Shown here piece after piece: positions 41,831 through 50,409 of a DNA stretch of 64,000 bases. The notes under the pieces were generated by a model. The model was not told where the DNA came from and did not search any database. It was given only the letters and a program-made list of their open reading frames with translations. The position numbers and the translations under genes were made by a program. Source of the stretch: CAZJHX01 sp964545715 (GTDB taxonomy: Bacteria; Myxococcota_A; UBA9042; GCA-2863065); contig CAZJHX010000016.1 in assembly GCA_964545715.1 (NCBI GenBank), positions 1 to 64,000 of the forward strand, read 5' to 3'. How positions within the stretch are numbered: the stretch's first letter is position 1; each line of letters begins with the position of its first letter.

Positions 41831-43909
41831 CTACTTTCGGTGCGCCGACCGCACGTGCCACCAGGGCAGCAGCGCAGGCTCCGTCTCGACTGGAACATGG
41901 CCGCCGTCTACGGCTTCGATGAACTCCGCGTCCAGGAACGGCTCCAGCTCGCCCAGCACGACCACCTCGCGCGCCGGCGGGATCTTCTTGGTTCTCACGC
42001 CGCTCGCACGACGCCGCGCGCCGCCCGACTCCGCGCTGACGATGGCCACCGGAATCCGCAGACAGCGCTTCACCGCGTTCGTGATCCGGCGGTCCACCTC
42101 CTCCGCGCTCATGCCGTGCGTATCGCCGACCAGCAGCCGCGCCTTTCGCCAGCGCGACACCAGATCGCGGATCGCCTCGTCATAGTCGCTGACCACATTG
42201 GCGTTGCGTGCCCGGATCGCCCGCCCAAGCATGCCCAGACGCACGATCAGGTCGGCCCGCGCCTTTTCGACGTGGTCCTCCACGACCACATCCGCCAGCC
42301 CCTTCAGCGGCAGCAGGTTCAGCTGCTCGTGGGTCAGCGTGTGGATGCAGCTGCGTAGGTCGACCTCGGTCACGCCCTCCACATAGCGCACCCCGGCAGC
42401 CTCCACCGCCCGCCGATGATCCAGTGCGTGGTCGCGAATCGCGCGCCGCCGCTCCTGATGCTCGGCCGTCAGGTTCGGCCGGTTGATCGGGATGTTCATC
42501 GTGCGCCGCGACTCCACTTCCTCCGCGCCGCCCTTGAACATGCACACCACAACGTGTGACAGCGGGCCCCCCACAGACGTCGTAAACGCCAGCTTCAGGT
42601 TCATGCGCCCGGTATGCACCGCCCACGCCGTGTCCGTGTTCGGACCCAGCGCATACCGCTTGTCCCCACAGAAGGTGTGGTGCGCTTTACAGATCTGCAC
42701 AAGCCCGGACGCCCCCAGGGCATGCCCAAAGACGTTCAGCCCGCCATACGGGTTGGGCCAATGCGATCGCATCCGCGCCAGCGCGCTCTCGAAGTCCAGT
42801 CCGATCCCCAGCAAGAACATCAGCTCGATGCTGGGAAACGCGTCGTGCAGCACGCCAAATGCCGACGTCGCGTACGTGTCCATCGGCAGGCCGGAGTCCA
42901 TAGCAGCGGCGGTCAGGGCCTGCGTGATCGGCGACCCGAACGTCAGCGGCGACTGCCGATACGTGACGTTGGGGTTGCTCGAGCCCTCACCGACGCCCAG
43001 CACCTCGATGATCGGCACGGCCACAAACCGCTCGTGCTCCCGCTCGCAGATCCGCTTGACCAGATCTTCATCGGACGTCATCACCACCGCCGCCGCGCCG
43101 CAGCACGCCGGGGCCACATCGCTGGCCTTGTAATAGGTCGTCAGCGACGGCGCCAGGTCGTACTCCGCGTCGCTCAACATCGCCGACGGATACGTTGAGG
43201 ACGCCCGGAACTTCCGTCGCCGCACGCCATCCAGCGCGTCCCGCAGCTCCTCTCGGCTCAGCGTCGATTGGCTGCGCCGAATCGTGTCCATCAGGAAGTC
43301 GCCGACCGACAGCATGTCGAGCCCGGCCGCCTGATCCGCCTTGCCCAGCACCGCACGAATGCGCTGCTGCGCCGCATAACCCGACGGGATCATCTGACCG
43401 GCCGCCAACAAGATCGTCGACTTGGTCTTGCGCGCCGCGCGTACCGCGTTGGCAAAGGCCCACGCCCCGCTGTCGGACGTGCCCACCACAAACTGGCACC
43501 GGCAGTCGAACGGTAGCCGCAGCAGGGCCCGCAACATCTGCGGGATCAGCGCCGGACTGATCACCTGATGCACCGCGATGCCCGGCATGGACGTCACCAT
43601 CAGGTCGGTGACCGTGCGCAGGGTGGTCGTGTAGTCCTCTTCCCCCAGCAGCTCGTGCAGCGACGCCAGCGCGCGGTGCCCTGCAGACGCCAGCAGGTCC
43701 GACAGATCCACCGGATCCTCGCAGCCGAGCTTGGCCCAGCCCCCGGCCCTGCGCGGATACCGGAAGAACAGGCGGGTCATCTCCCGCTCCCAGTCCTCGC
43801 CCTCGTTGGGATAACTACGAAACTCCCGCAGCGCGTCCTGCTCACCCGCCTCGATGGAGCGGGGATGCGCGGAGTACTCGCCGCAGATCACATATACGCG
43901 TCGGCTCAC
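41831..43909 (-). CDS. Thiolase-superfamily protein lacking the catalytic cysteines
   Basis: A 692-residue protein. Residues 1-470 or so follow the thiolase fold: GEYSAHPRS, a nucleophile-elbow region FVVGTSDSGAWAFANAVRAAR, and GGLNVFGHALGASG (His396, the G-H-P/A loop). But the nucleophile Cys of L-C-x-S-G is Ser145 (TSDSG), and the second Cys of C-x-G is Ser445 (TTSVGG). The last 220 residues (helical, ending LEPFLDAEFIEAVDGGHVP) have no thiolase counterpart. An altered chemistry or a non-catalytic role is likely. It starts at GTG 43909, divergent from the gene at 43939, and lies upstream of the crotonase gene. Confidence 0.7.
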   Translation of the reverse strand: MSRRVYVICGEYSAHPRSIEAGEQDALREFRSYPNEGEDWEREMTRLFFRYPRRAGGWAKLGCEDPVDLSDLLASAGHRALASLHELLGEEDYTTTLRTVTDLMVTSMPGIAVHQVISPALIPQMLRALLRLPFDCRCQFVVGTSDSGAWAFANAVRAARKTKSTILLAAGQMIPSGYAAQQRIRAVLGKADQAAGLDMLSVGDFLMDTIRRSQSTLSREELRDALDGVRRRKFRASSTYPSAMLSDAEYDLAPSLTTYYKASDVAPACCGAAAVVMTSDEDLVKRICEREHERFVAVPIIEVLGVGEGSSNPNVTYRQSPLTFGSPITQALTAAAMDSGLPMDTYATSAFGVLHDAFPSIELMFLLGIGLDFESALARMRSHWPNPYGGLNVFGHALGASGLVQICKAHHTFCGDKRYALGPNTDTAWAVHTGRMNLKLAFTTSVGGPLSHVVVCMFKGGAEEVESRRTMNIPINRPNLTAEHQERRRAIRDHALDHRRAVEAAGVRYVEGVTEVDLRSCIHTLTHEQLNLLPLKGLADVVVEDHVEKARADLIVRLGMLGRAIRARNANVVSDYDEAIRDLVSRWRKARLLVGDTHGMSAEEVDRRITNAVKRCLRIPVAIVSAESGGARRRASGVRTKKIPPAREVVVLGELEPFLDAEFIEAVDGGHVPVETEPALLPWWHVRSAHRK

Positions 43910-43938
43910 CCGCTTACGGTACCTCTTTGGAGGGCGTC

Positions 43939-45072
43939 GTGATAGTGCTCCGAAGCGTGCAAACCATCACAAAAGCGACCGCGCGCAGTTGGCTGTTGGG
44001 TCGGCTTGGTCTGCGACAGATGCGGGCCGAGCGCGGCCACGACGGCGTGCGTGCGACCCTCCTGGATCTGCGCTGCATTCAGCTCGATCCCCTGGATCCT
44101 ATGGGCACCAACGCGGACCTCGTGGCGCTCGCCCGCATCGACGGCATCAAAAAGGGCGACGTCTACGATGCCCTGCTGCCCGGTCACGCTTTTGAGCACT
44201 TCGCCAAAGAGCGCTGCCTCATCCCCTCGTACGCGTTTCCGCACTACCGCGACCAGGCCGTGCAGACCCCGTGGTGGCGTCTGCGCGAGCGCGAGCACAA
44301 GCTGCCCCAGGGCGTGATCGAGGCTGTCTTTGACGAGGTTCGCGAGCGCGGTCCCATCACGTCCGCGGACCTCACCAGCCACGGCGCCGTCAAAGCGATG
44401 GAGTATCACGGCTGGAAGGGCACGGGGCGTGCGACCACGATGGCGCTGGAGGTGCTGTGGACGCGCTGCCGACTCGTCGTCTGCGGACGCACGACACGGG
44501 GCAAGCTCTACGACATCCCGCAGCGCGCGATCCCGCAGTTTGCGGATGCACCCGGTCGTGAGTTTGCGCGCTGGTGTTTGCTTGAGCGCGTCGAGGCCGC
44601 CGGGCTGCTGGCGCGCGTCAGTGGGCCGCACTGGTCGATGTTGCACGAGGTTCGCAAGTCGCCGCTGGTCGACGAGCTGGTCGCCGAGGGCGCGGTTGAG
44701 GAGGTGACCGTGGAGGGCGCCCGCCGGACGTATCTGGCGCCTGTCGGATTTCGCGACCGGCGCTTCCCGGAGCAGGACGATCGCATGCGCATTCTCGGCC
44801 CGCTGGACCCGCTGTTGTGGAACCGCAAGCTGGTCCACCACATCTTCGGCTTCGAGTACATCTGGGAGGTGTACAAGCCGGCCGCCAAGCGACGCTGGGG
44901 TTGGTACGTGTGCCCACTTCTCCACCGCGGCGCGCTCGTCGGTCGCATCGAGGCCCGAGTGCGCCACGGGGCGCTGGTCGTCGACAACGTGTGGGGCGAC
45001 CCCGACAGCGCGGCGTTGAGCACCGCGCTGCAGCGACACGCACGGGCCCTCGGGTGTAGAGTCGCCCCGTGA
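43939..45072 (+). CDS. YcaQ/AlkX-like winged-helix DNA glycosylase
   Basis: A 377-residue HTH_42 (formerly DUF1006) protein, the family of E. coli YcaQ, which unhooks interstrand DNA crosslinks. The Q-x-D catalytic motif appears as IQLDPLDP near residue 47. Other family segments are HAFEHFAKERCLIP, the winged-helix part GRATTMALEVLWTRCRLVV, and FGFEYIWEVYKPAAKRRWG. GTG 43939 has GGAGG five bases upstream; TTG 43927 is also in frame. It couples by GTGA to the next small gene, and onward to the pseudouridine synthase-CULT gene. Confidence 0.88.
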   Translation: MIVLRSVQTITKATARSWLLGRLGLRQMRAERGHDGVRATLLDLRCIQLDPLDPMGTNADLVALARIDGIKKGDVYDALLPGHAFEHFAKERCLIPSYAFPHYRDQAVQTPWWRLREREHKLPQGVIEAVFDEVRERGPITSADLTSHGAVKAMEYHGWKGTGRATTMALEVLWTRCRLVVCGRTTRGKLYDIPQRAIPQFADAPGREFARWCLLERVEAAGLLARVSGPHWSMLHEVRKSPLVDELVAEGAVEEVTVEGARRTYLAPVGFRDRRFPEQDDRMRILGPLDPLLWNRKLVHHIFGFEYIWEVYKPAAKRRWGWYVCPLLHRGALVGRIEARVRHGALVVDNVWGDPDSAALSTALQRHARALGCRVAP

Positions 45073-45563
45073 ACGACGACCAAGACGCCCTCATCGAGGC
45101 CGCACGCAAGAAGTGCCACACGCTGTACGCGGGCGTTGAGACGCCGCATCGCTCCTGCGGCATCGCGCTGGCCGAGACCTTCAACCTGCCGACGCCGCCG
45201 TACCAGAGCCTGCGCCGCGGTGGATTGACCGGGTGCGGCGAGTGTGGCGCGATCATGGCCGGCCGCCTGCTGCTGGGACAGATCTTCGGGGACCCGGACC
45301 CGACCGGCTCGGTCACCCCCGTTTTGAAGGCCGCCATCGATGATTACGAGGCCGTGTGGCCACAGCGGGTCGACCGCCGCGATGCGCCCGGCGTCTCGAT
45401 CGTCTGCAACACACTGACCGGGCAGTTCGAGCGCTTCAAGTCCCCGGAGCGCGCCGGCTTCTGCACCAGTCTGGCCGCCGAGGTGGCCGCCGCCTGCGCC
45501 GAAGTGATCCTGCGTCACGGCGGGGTGTTGGAGATCACCCCCATTGCGGGCGTCGACGCGTGA
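45069..45563 (+). CDS. C_GCAxxG_C_C-like small Cys-motif protein
   Basis: A 164-residue cytoplasmic protein, GTG 45069 overlapping the previous stop. It contains CHTLY...HRSCGIALAETF and GLTGCGECGAIMAG, similar to the putative redox-active C_GCAxxG_C_C family, plus VCNTLTGQFERFK and a final FCTSLAAEVAAACAEVI. The family's biochemistry is not established; a metal or Fe-S site is possible. It sits between a DNA repair and a tRNA-modification gene, with four-base overlaps on both sides. Confidence 0.7.
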   Translation: MNDDQDALIEAARKKCHTLYAGVETPHRSCGIALAETFNLPTPPYQSLRRGGLTGCGECGAIMAGRLLLGQIFGDPDPTGSVTPVLKAAIDDYEAVWPQRVDRRDAPGVSIVCNTLTGQFERFKSPERAGFCTSLAAEVAAACAEVILRHGGVLEITPIAGVDA

Positions 45564-46543
45564 GTGACCTGCCGCGGGTGCTGGCGCAGGACGGCGATCT
45601 CTGGGTTATCGACAAGCCCTCCGGGTTTGTGGTCCACCGTACCGCCGACCGCAGCATCCCAGCGCTGGTCAACTGGTGCCGTAAAGAGTGGGATCTGCCG
45701 CGCAGCTTTCACGCCGTCCACCGGCTGGACCGACCGACCTCCGGCGTCCTGCTGTGCTCCCCCGACCCGGCCGTCCGCAAGACCGTGGCGCAGTGGTTTG
45801 CCGACGGCGCGATCAGCAAGGAGTACCGCGCGCTGGTCTACGGCTGCACCGAGTCCCGCTTTACCGTCGCGCGGCCGCTCATGGACACCCGGCGCAAACG
45901 CCGCCTGGAGTGCACGACCCACTTTCGTCGCGTGCGGGCCTACCGTCTGCTGACCTACTTGAGCATCAGCCCCGCCACCGGCCGCAAGCATCAGATCCGC
46001 CGCCATCTGCGGGGCATCGGCCACTCTATCGTGGGCGACCAGCGCTACGCCAACCGCCCGATCCCGCCGGTCCCAGGCTTTCCCGGGCGCCTCTGGCTGC
46101 ACGCGTATCGGCTCACGCTGCCGGATGGCCGCGCCTTTGAAGCGCCGATCCCGCAGGCGCTGCAAGAGCACCTGGACCTCCTGGACGGCATCGACGGAGT
46201 CGCCGGCGACGAGCCCGAGACCAAAGACGAGCCGCGCACCGACGAGCACATCCGCTGCGCCGACTGCGGACACACCATCACCTCGGACGCCCACAGAATC
46301 GAGGTCAACGGCGCCCTCGAGCACCGCTTCATGAACCCCAGCGGCTACGTCTTCGACATCGAGGTCTTCCGCGCCGCCGACGGGTGCGCGCACGAGGGCG
46401 AGCCCAGCAGCGAGTTCACCTGGTTCAAAGGCTACGACTGGCGATACGCGCTCTGCGGCGAGTGCGGGCTGCACCTCGGCTGGCGCTTCGAGGCGGCCGG
46501 CCTGGACGCCTTTCACGGATTGATCGCCAACCGGCTCGCCTGA
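45560..46543 (+). CDS. truC: TruC-type pseudouridine synthase fused to a CULT (cereblon thalidomide-binding) domain
   Basis: A 327-residue protein in two parts. Residues 1-215 or so are an RluA-family pseudouridine synthase with LWVIDKPSGFVVHR, HRLDRPTSGVLL (catalytic Asp57) and ATGRKHQIRRHLRGIGHSIVGD; these blocks match TruC, which modifies U65 of tRNAs. Residues 225-327 are a CULT domain: Cys233/Cys236 (CADC), the core WFKGYDWRYALCGECGLHLG (residues 288-307) with W288, W294 and Cys299/Cys302, then W308. The Trp spacings (6 and 14) and Cys positions equal those of human cereblon (W380/W386/W400, C391/C394). So a zinc site and an aromatic cage for a cyclic imide-like ligand are expected. GTG 45560 overlaps the stop of the previous gene. 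Confidence 0.88.
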   Translation: MSDLPRVLAQDGDLWVIDKPSGFVVHRTADRSIPALVNWCRKEWDLPRSFHAVHRLDRPTSGVLLCSPDPAVRKTVAQWFADGAISKEYRALVYGCTESRFTVARPLMDTRRKRRLECTTHFRRVRAYRLLTYLSISPATGRKHQIRRHLRGIGHSIVGDQRYANRPIPPVPGFPGRLWLHAYRLTLPDGRAFEAPIPQALQEHLDLLDGIDGVAGDEPETKDEPRTDEHIRCADCGHTITSDAHRIEVNGALEHRFMNPSGYVFDIEVFRAADGCAHEGEPSSEFTWFKGYDWRYALCGECGLHLGWRFEAAGLDAFHGLIANRLA

Positions 46544-47742
46544 TGGCCGTCCTCGAGCTGGCCCTGCTGTTGCTCGCGGCCTTTGCCCTGGGGCGCGTGG
46601 CCGAGCGTGTCGGCCTGCCGGCGCTGCTGGGCATGATCGCCGCCGGCGTCGTCTTTCGCGCGTTGCCGCTGCCCACCGTGCTGCCCGGGCCCGCGCTCCT
46701 CGACCTGTCGTCGACCGTGCGCATCGGCATTCTGGACCTGGTGCTGCTGCGCGCCGGCCTGGGGCTGACGCTGGGTGACATTCGCAGCGCCGGCGGGCTG
46801 GGGATCCGGCTGGGCGTGTTCGGCATGCTGGGGGACGCTGCGCTGCTTACCGTCGGCGCAGTCTGGCTGCTGGGGCTGCCCTTCGACCAGGCGCTGGTGC
46901 TCGGCTTTCTGGTCGCCGCCATCTCCCCCGCCATCGTCATCCCCAGCCTGCTCGAGCTGCTGGAGCGCCACAAAGGCGGTAGCCGCCGCGCCCTCACAGC
47001 GCTGCTCGTCGGCGCCCCGCTGGACAACATCGTGGCGTTGGTCGCGTTCGGGATTGCGCTCGACCTCGCCGGCTCCGGCGACACGACGGTCGGCGCCGCT
47101 CTGCTGGCCATCCCATGGAAGATCGCCGCGGCCGTTCTGGCGGGTGTCGTCATGGGCTCGCTGCTGGCCCTGGTGCCGCGCTGCCCCACGTTTTTGCTGT
47201 GGCTCGCCGCAGTCGCCCTGACCGTCCTCGGCAAGGACTTTCAGCTCCCCTGGGTGCTCAGCGTCATCGCGCTGGGCGCCACGGTTCGCGCGCGCGCCCC
47301 ACAGCTGGCCACGGCCCAGGGAGACCGTCTAAAGTGGGCCTGGACCGGCGCCCAGTACGTGCTCTTCGGCCTGATCGGCGCCGCCGTGGAGCTGGAGCCG
47401 CTGGCCGGCATCGGCGTGCTGGCCGCGGCCGTGATTCTAATGGGGCAGGGCGGTCGTATGCTCGGCAGCGCGCTGGCCACGCTCGGGTCCGGACTATCGC
47501 GCCGCGCCCGGCTCGCCTGCGCGCTCTGCTTCGTCCCCAAGGCGACCCTTCAGGCGGCCTTTGCCGCGCTGCCGATGGATCAGGGCCTCAGCGCTGGAGG
47601 CGCGATCCTCAGTACGGCTGTGTTGGCGATTGTGATGACGGCCCCGCTTGGGACCCTGGCGATCTTTCGCGGTGCGGATCCGCTCTTACTTGATGACGCG
47701 CAGGTGACCGACGCGTCGGACGGCGCCACCGATCACGGGTAG
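46543..47742 (+). CDS. Cation:proton antiporter (Na+/H+ exchanger fold)
   Basis: A 399-residue integral membrane protein with about 12 hydrophobic segments, ATG 46543 overlapping the previous stop by one base. Features of the CPA family are the N-terminal GRVAERVGLPALLGMIAAGV, the paired motif LVAAISPAIVIPSLLELLE, and VGAPLDNIVALVAFGI with the acidic residue expected in the ion-binding helix. No regulatory TrkA-N domain is attached, unlike KefB. The ion is uncertain (Na+ or K+). The 3' end overlaps the convergent sspB gene by 57 bases. Confidence 0.82.
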   Translation: MAVLELALLLLAAFALGRVAERVGLPALLGMIAAGVVFRALPLPTVLPGPALLDLSSTVRIGILDLVLLRAGLGLTLGDIRSAGGLGIRLGVFGMLGDAALLTVGAVWLLGLPFDQALVLGFLVAAISPAIVIPSLLELLERHKGGSRRALTALLVGAPLDNIVALVAFGIALDLAGSGDTTVGAALLAIPWKIAAAVLAGVVMGSLLALVPRCPTFLLWLAAVALTVLGKDFQLPWVLSVIALGATVRARAPQLATAQGDRLKWAWTGAQYVLFGLIGAAVELEPLAGIGVLAAAVILMGQGGRMLGSALATLGSGLSRRARLACALCFVPKATLQAAFAALPMDQGLSAGGAILSTAVLAIVMTAPLGTLAIFRGADPLLLDDAQVTDASDGATDHG

Positions 47743-48129
47743 CTCTTCATCCAAATCCACGGAGTCGACCGGCTCGGCGTCGGCCATCGCGGCCGCCTGC
47801 TGCAGCAGCTCGGTGGGCATGTCCTCGGGCCAGACTCGGAAGTCCTGGTCCACATGGCTCGTCATGCCGAACACGGCGGTCCACGGGATCACGCACAGGT
47901 AGGGGCTACCGCCAAAGCTGAGGCTGGCCTCGACCTTGTCCTTGTTGATCGTGAACGTGTCCAGGTGGAAGCGGTAGCTGAAGTTCAGCCGCAGGTGGAC
48001 GTCGGTTCTAAACTGCTCCGGAACGTCGACGCCGTCGCTGCGCGCGTCCAAGTGAAGCATCGTCATTCCTGTGTCGAGAAGCTCTAAGAACGACTCGCGT
48101 TTATCGATGGCCGGCAACGGCGCCTCCAT
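47686..48129 (-). CDS. sspB: SspB-like ClpXP adaptor
   Basis: A 147-residue protein resembling SspB, which tethers ssrA-tagged substrates to the ClpXP protease. Matching parts are a helical N-terminus, MTMLHLDARSDGVDVPEQF, the beta-core with KVEASLSFGGSPYLCVIPW, then TAVFGM and an acidic linker (DAEPVDSVDLDEELP). The C-terminus RRVGHLRVIK provides the short basic-hydrophobic tail that contacts ClpX in known SspB proteins. ATG 48129 has GGAAAGGGGG before it. The gene's last 57 bases overlap the antiporter gene, so transcription of one may limit the other. Confidence 0.75.
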   Translation of the reverse strand: MEAPLPAIDKRESFLELLDTGMTMLHLDARSDGVDVPEQFRTDVHLRLNFSYRFHLDTFTINKDKVEASLSFGGSPYLCVIPWTAVFGMTSHVDQDFRVWPEDMPTELLQQAAAMADAEPVDSVDLDEELPVIGGAVRRVGHLRVIK

Positions 48130-48184
48130 ACTGCCCCCTTTCCTTCCGCATGCGAGGTGCCATACCGCGAAGAGTTTGGGGCCG

Positions 48185-50368
48185 TCAAGTTCCTCTTGCC
48201 TGTTGAGTGCTCATCCAGCGGCATCTGGCGACCCAATCGGCGAGCCGTGCCGTGAATCCATCACTGGTGTGCAGATGTAACGCTTGTTCGAAATGGCGAG
48301 CCGCTTCTTGCGGTCTGTTCGTATAAACCCTAACGATTCCAAGCTGCTCGTGAGCCGCCCGCTGCAAACGAACCGATCCCAGACCCAAATCAAGCGCCCG
48401 TCCAAGGCTCTGATACGCCGCCTCCAGCTCATGCGCCGCAAAAAGACGCCGGCCCAGGAGATAGTGGACGATGGGCACGTCGGGGGCGCCCTTAGCCAGC
48501 CGCTTCAAATGCGCGATGGCCTTGTCGCGACCTCGCACCCGGCCCAACAGATAGTCCCGCACGCCATCGCGCGCCTGGACGTCGGACCACTTCACCGCGG
48601 CCAGCACGACGGTCAGCCGGCGATGGTTGGCCTCGTCCAGCGGCTCGTCCAGCAGCTCGGTGTAGACCGCCGCCGCCTCGTCCAGCGCGTCCTGCATCCA
48701 GAGGATATCGCCCGTGCGCGCGCGCGCGCGAGCCTGCAACACCTTGCTGGCAGACTTGTAGTTGGCCAGCGCGTCGGCTGCGGTCAGGGCCTCGTCCAGC
48801 TTGTTTGCGGCGATCAGCGCGTCCAGCACCTGCCAGTGCTTGGCCGGGTTTTGCGGATCGTGGCCCAGCACCTTCTGGTACAGCTCCAGCGCGCGCGCCG
48901 CATCGCCTTCGTGGCGCGCCTTGCCGGCCTCTCGCTCCCAGCCCGCAACCTCCAGTGCGCATACCGCATGAAACTTGCTGGGTCGGTCGAAGTGGAACTT
49001 GGCCAGTCGCAGGTCATCCTCGGTCAGCGGGACCAGCGCCCGATCCGCCAGAAAGCTGTTCCAGTCCGCGATCACGTCCGCGGCGGGTCGGTCGTACGCG
49101 GCTTGGATGTCGCCGGTCCGATACAGCTTTGAGAACCGCTCGACGCCCTGCGTGTCCAGCAGCCATCGCAAAAATGAGCCCGACAGCGTGTACGCCTGGC
49201 CGGCGTGCGTCCCGAGAAAGCCCTCGGCATCCAGGATACGCGCCAGCGGCGGAGCGATCTTCAGCTCGTGCATCGCTGCACTCCACTGGTGCGGAGTGAG
49301 GCGCCCCTTCGTCCACGTCAGCGCGACCGCAAAGCCCTCCACGATCGCCATACGCGGCATGATGACGTACTGCGTCGGGATGCCGAACCAGCCATGCGCG
49401 ATGTCCGCCCCAAAGACATGCGCCAGCTCGTGTTTGAGCACCGGCGCGCCCAACTCGATGGCGTTGAGGTGCACCTCCCCGCTCCACGGCTTGGCGATGT
49501 ACGTCTTGCCCGCGCCCATCATCCGCCGCTTCTGGTTGCCGTCCTTGTAGATGAAGCTGGTGATGCGGCTGGTCGGCTCAAAGCCCAGCAGCTTGGACAG
49601 CTGCATAAAACGGAACTCGTGGTCCGCGGCCAGCCGCTCGATGCGATTGGCCACGGCGCTCTTCTGGTCGTAGTAGATGACGAAGTGCTCAGTCTCGTGC
49701 TTGCCCCCCAGGCGGGCGATGATCTCCGCGCGCGACATGTCGTACCCGATGGCGCCCGCCTGCAGGGCAAAGACCACTGCGCCGATCGCGAACGGCGCCG
49801 CTACGAACTTGCGCCGAAACGCCAGCGCAACCAGCAGCGCGATCTGCACGGCGGTGTTGGCGCGATACAGCAGCCACGTTGTCGTGATGGGGATGACGTT
49901 GTCGTAGACCGAGCCGCTGAAAAAGCCGATGAAGGGGTTGTATGCGTAGATCGGCGGGTTGTTGTAGAAGTGCCACAGGTTGGCCAGCACCGTCGCCAGC
50001 CACCACCCCACCACGCCCCAGGTGGCGCGCCGAAGGTTGCCAAAGCTCGCCAGAAACAGCCCGGCAGCGGCCCCGTAAAGCGCGCCGAGCACAGGATTCA
50101 TGAGGTAGTGAGCCAGGCCGCCCGTGTAGTCACAGTTGCGCACAAAGAGCCCGCCCACGGTCACGATGACCAGCGGGATGGCGCTGAGTGCCAGCGCCGC
50201 GACCAGTACGGCTTTCAGACGTGTCAGCGCCGGCTCGTCGGCCCGGTCCACCGCCACGCGCGCGCTTACCACGCCCGCCGCAATGGGTAGCAGCACCGCG
50301 ATCGCCAGAGAGAAATAGTAGTTGAGCAGGTTCAGCTGCGGCACAAACATGAGCGCGACCGACACCAC
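48185..50368 (-). CDS. Polytopic membrane protein with gluzincin-type peptidase and TPR domains
   Basis: A 727-residue protein. Roughly the first 215 residues make six or seven membrane helices. Next is a metallopeptidase-like domain (peptidase MA type) with VLKHELAHVFGADIAHG (HELAH, the zinc motif, near residue 310) and downstream MAIVEGFAVALTW, whose Glu would be the third ligand. The last 300 residues are TPR-like helical repeats (HEGDAARALELYQKVLGHDP, ALDEAAAVYTELLDEP). It begins at GTG 50368, 42 bases after larE on the same strand. The substrate is unknown. Activity in membrane-protein or envelope quality control is a guess. Confidence 0.78.
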   Translation of the reverse strand: MVSVALMFVPQLNLLNYYFSLAIAVLLPIAAGVVSARVAVDRADEPALTRLKAVLVAALALSAIPLVIVTVGGLFVRNCDYTGGLAHYLMNPVLGALYGAAAGLFLASFGNLRRATWGVVGWWLATVLANLWHFYNNPPIYAYNPFIGFFSGSVYDNVIPITTTWLLYRANTAVQIALLVALAFRRKFVAAPFAIGAVVFALQAGAIGYDMSRAEIIARLGGKHETEHFVIYYDQKSAVANRIERLAADHEFRFMQLSKLLGFEPTSRITSFIYKDGNQKRRMMGAGKTYIAKPWSGEVHLNAIELGAPVLKHELAHVFGADIAHGWFGIPTQYVIMPRMAIVEGFAVALTWTKGRLTPHQWSAAMHELKIAPPLARILDAEGFLGTHAGQAYTLSGSFLRWLLDTQGVERFSKLYRTGDIQAAYDRPAADVIADWNSFLADRALVPLTEDDLRLAKFHFDRPSKFHAVCALEVAGWEREAGKARHEGDAARALELYQKVLGHDPQNPAKHWQVLDALIAANKLDEALTAADALANYKSASKVLQARARARTGDILWMQDALDEAAAVYTELLDEPLDEANHRRLTVVLAAVKWSDVQARDGVRDYLLGRVRGRDKAIAHLKRLAKGAPDVPIVHYLLGRRLFAAHELEAAYQSLGRALDLGLGSVRLQRAAHEQLGIVRVYTNRPQEAARHFEQALHLHTSDGFTARLADWVARCRWMSTQQARGT

Positions 50369-50409
50369 CGCCAGGGTGGCCGCCCATGCCTTGAACCGCC
50401 GACTACGCG

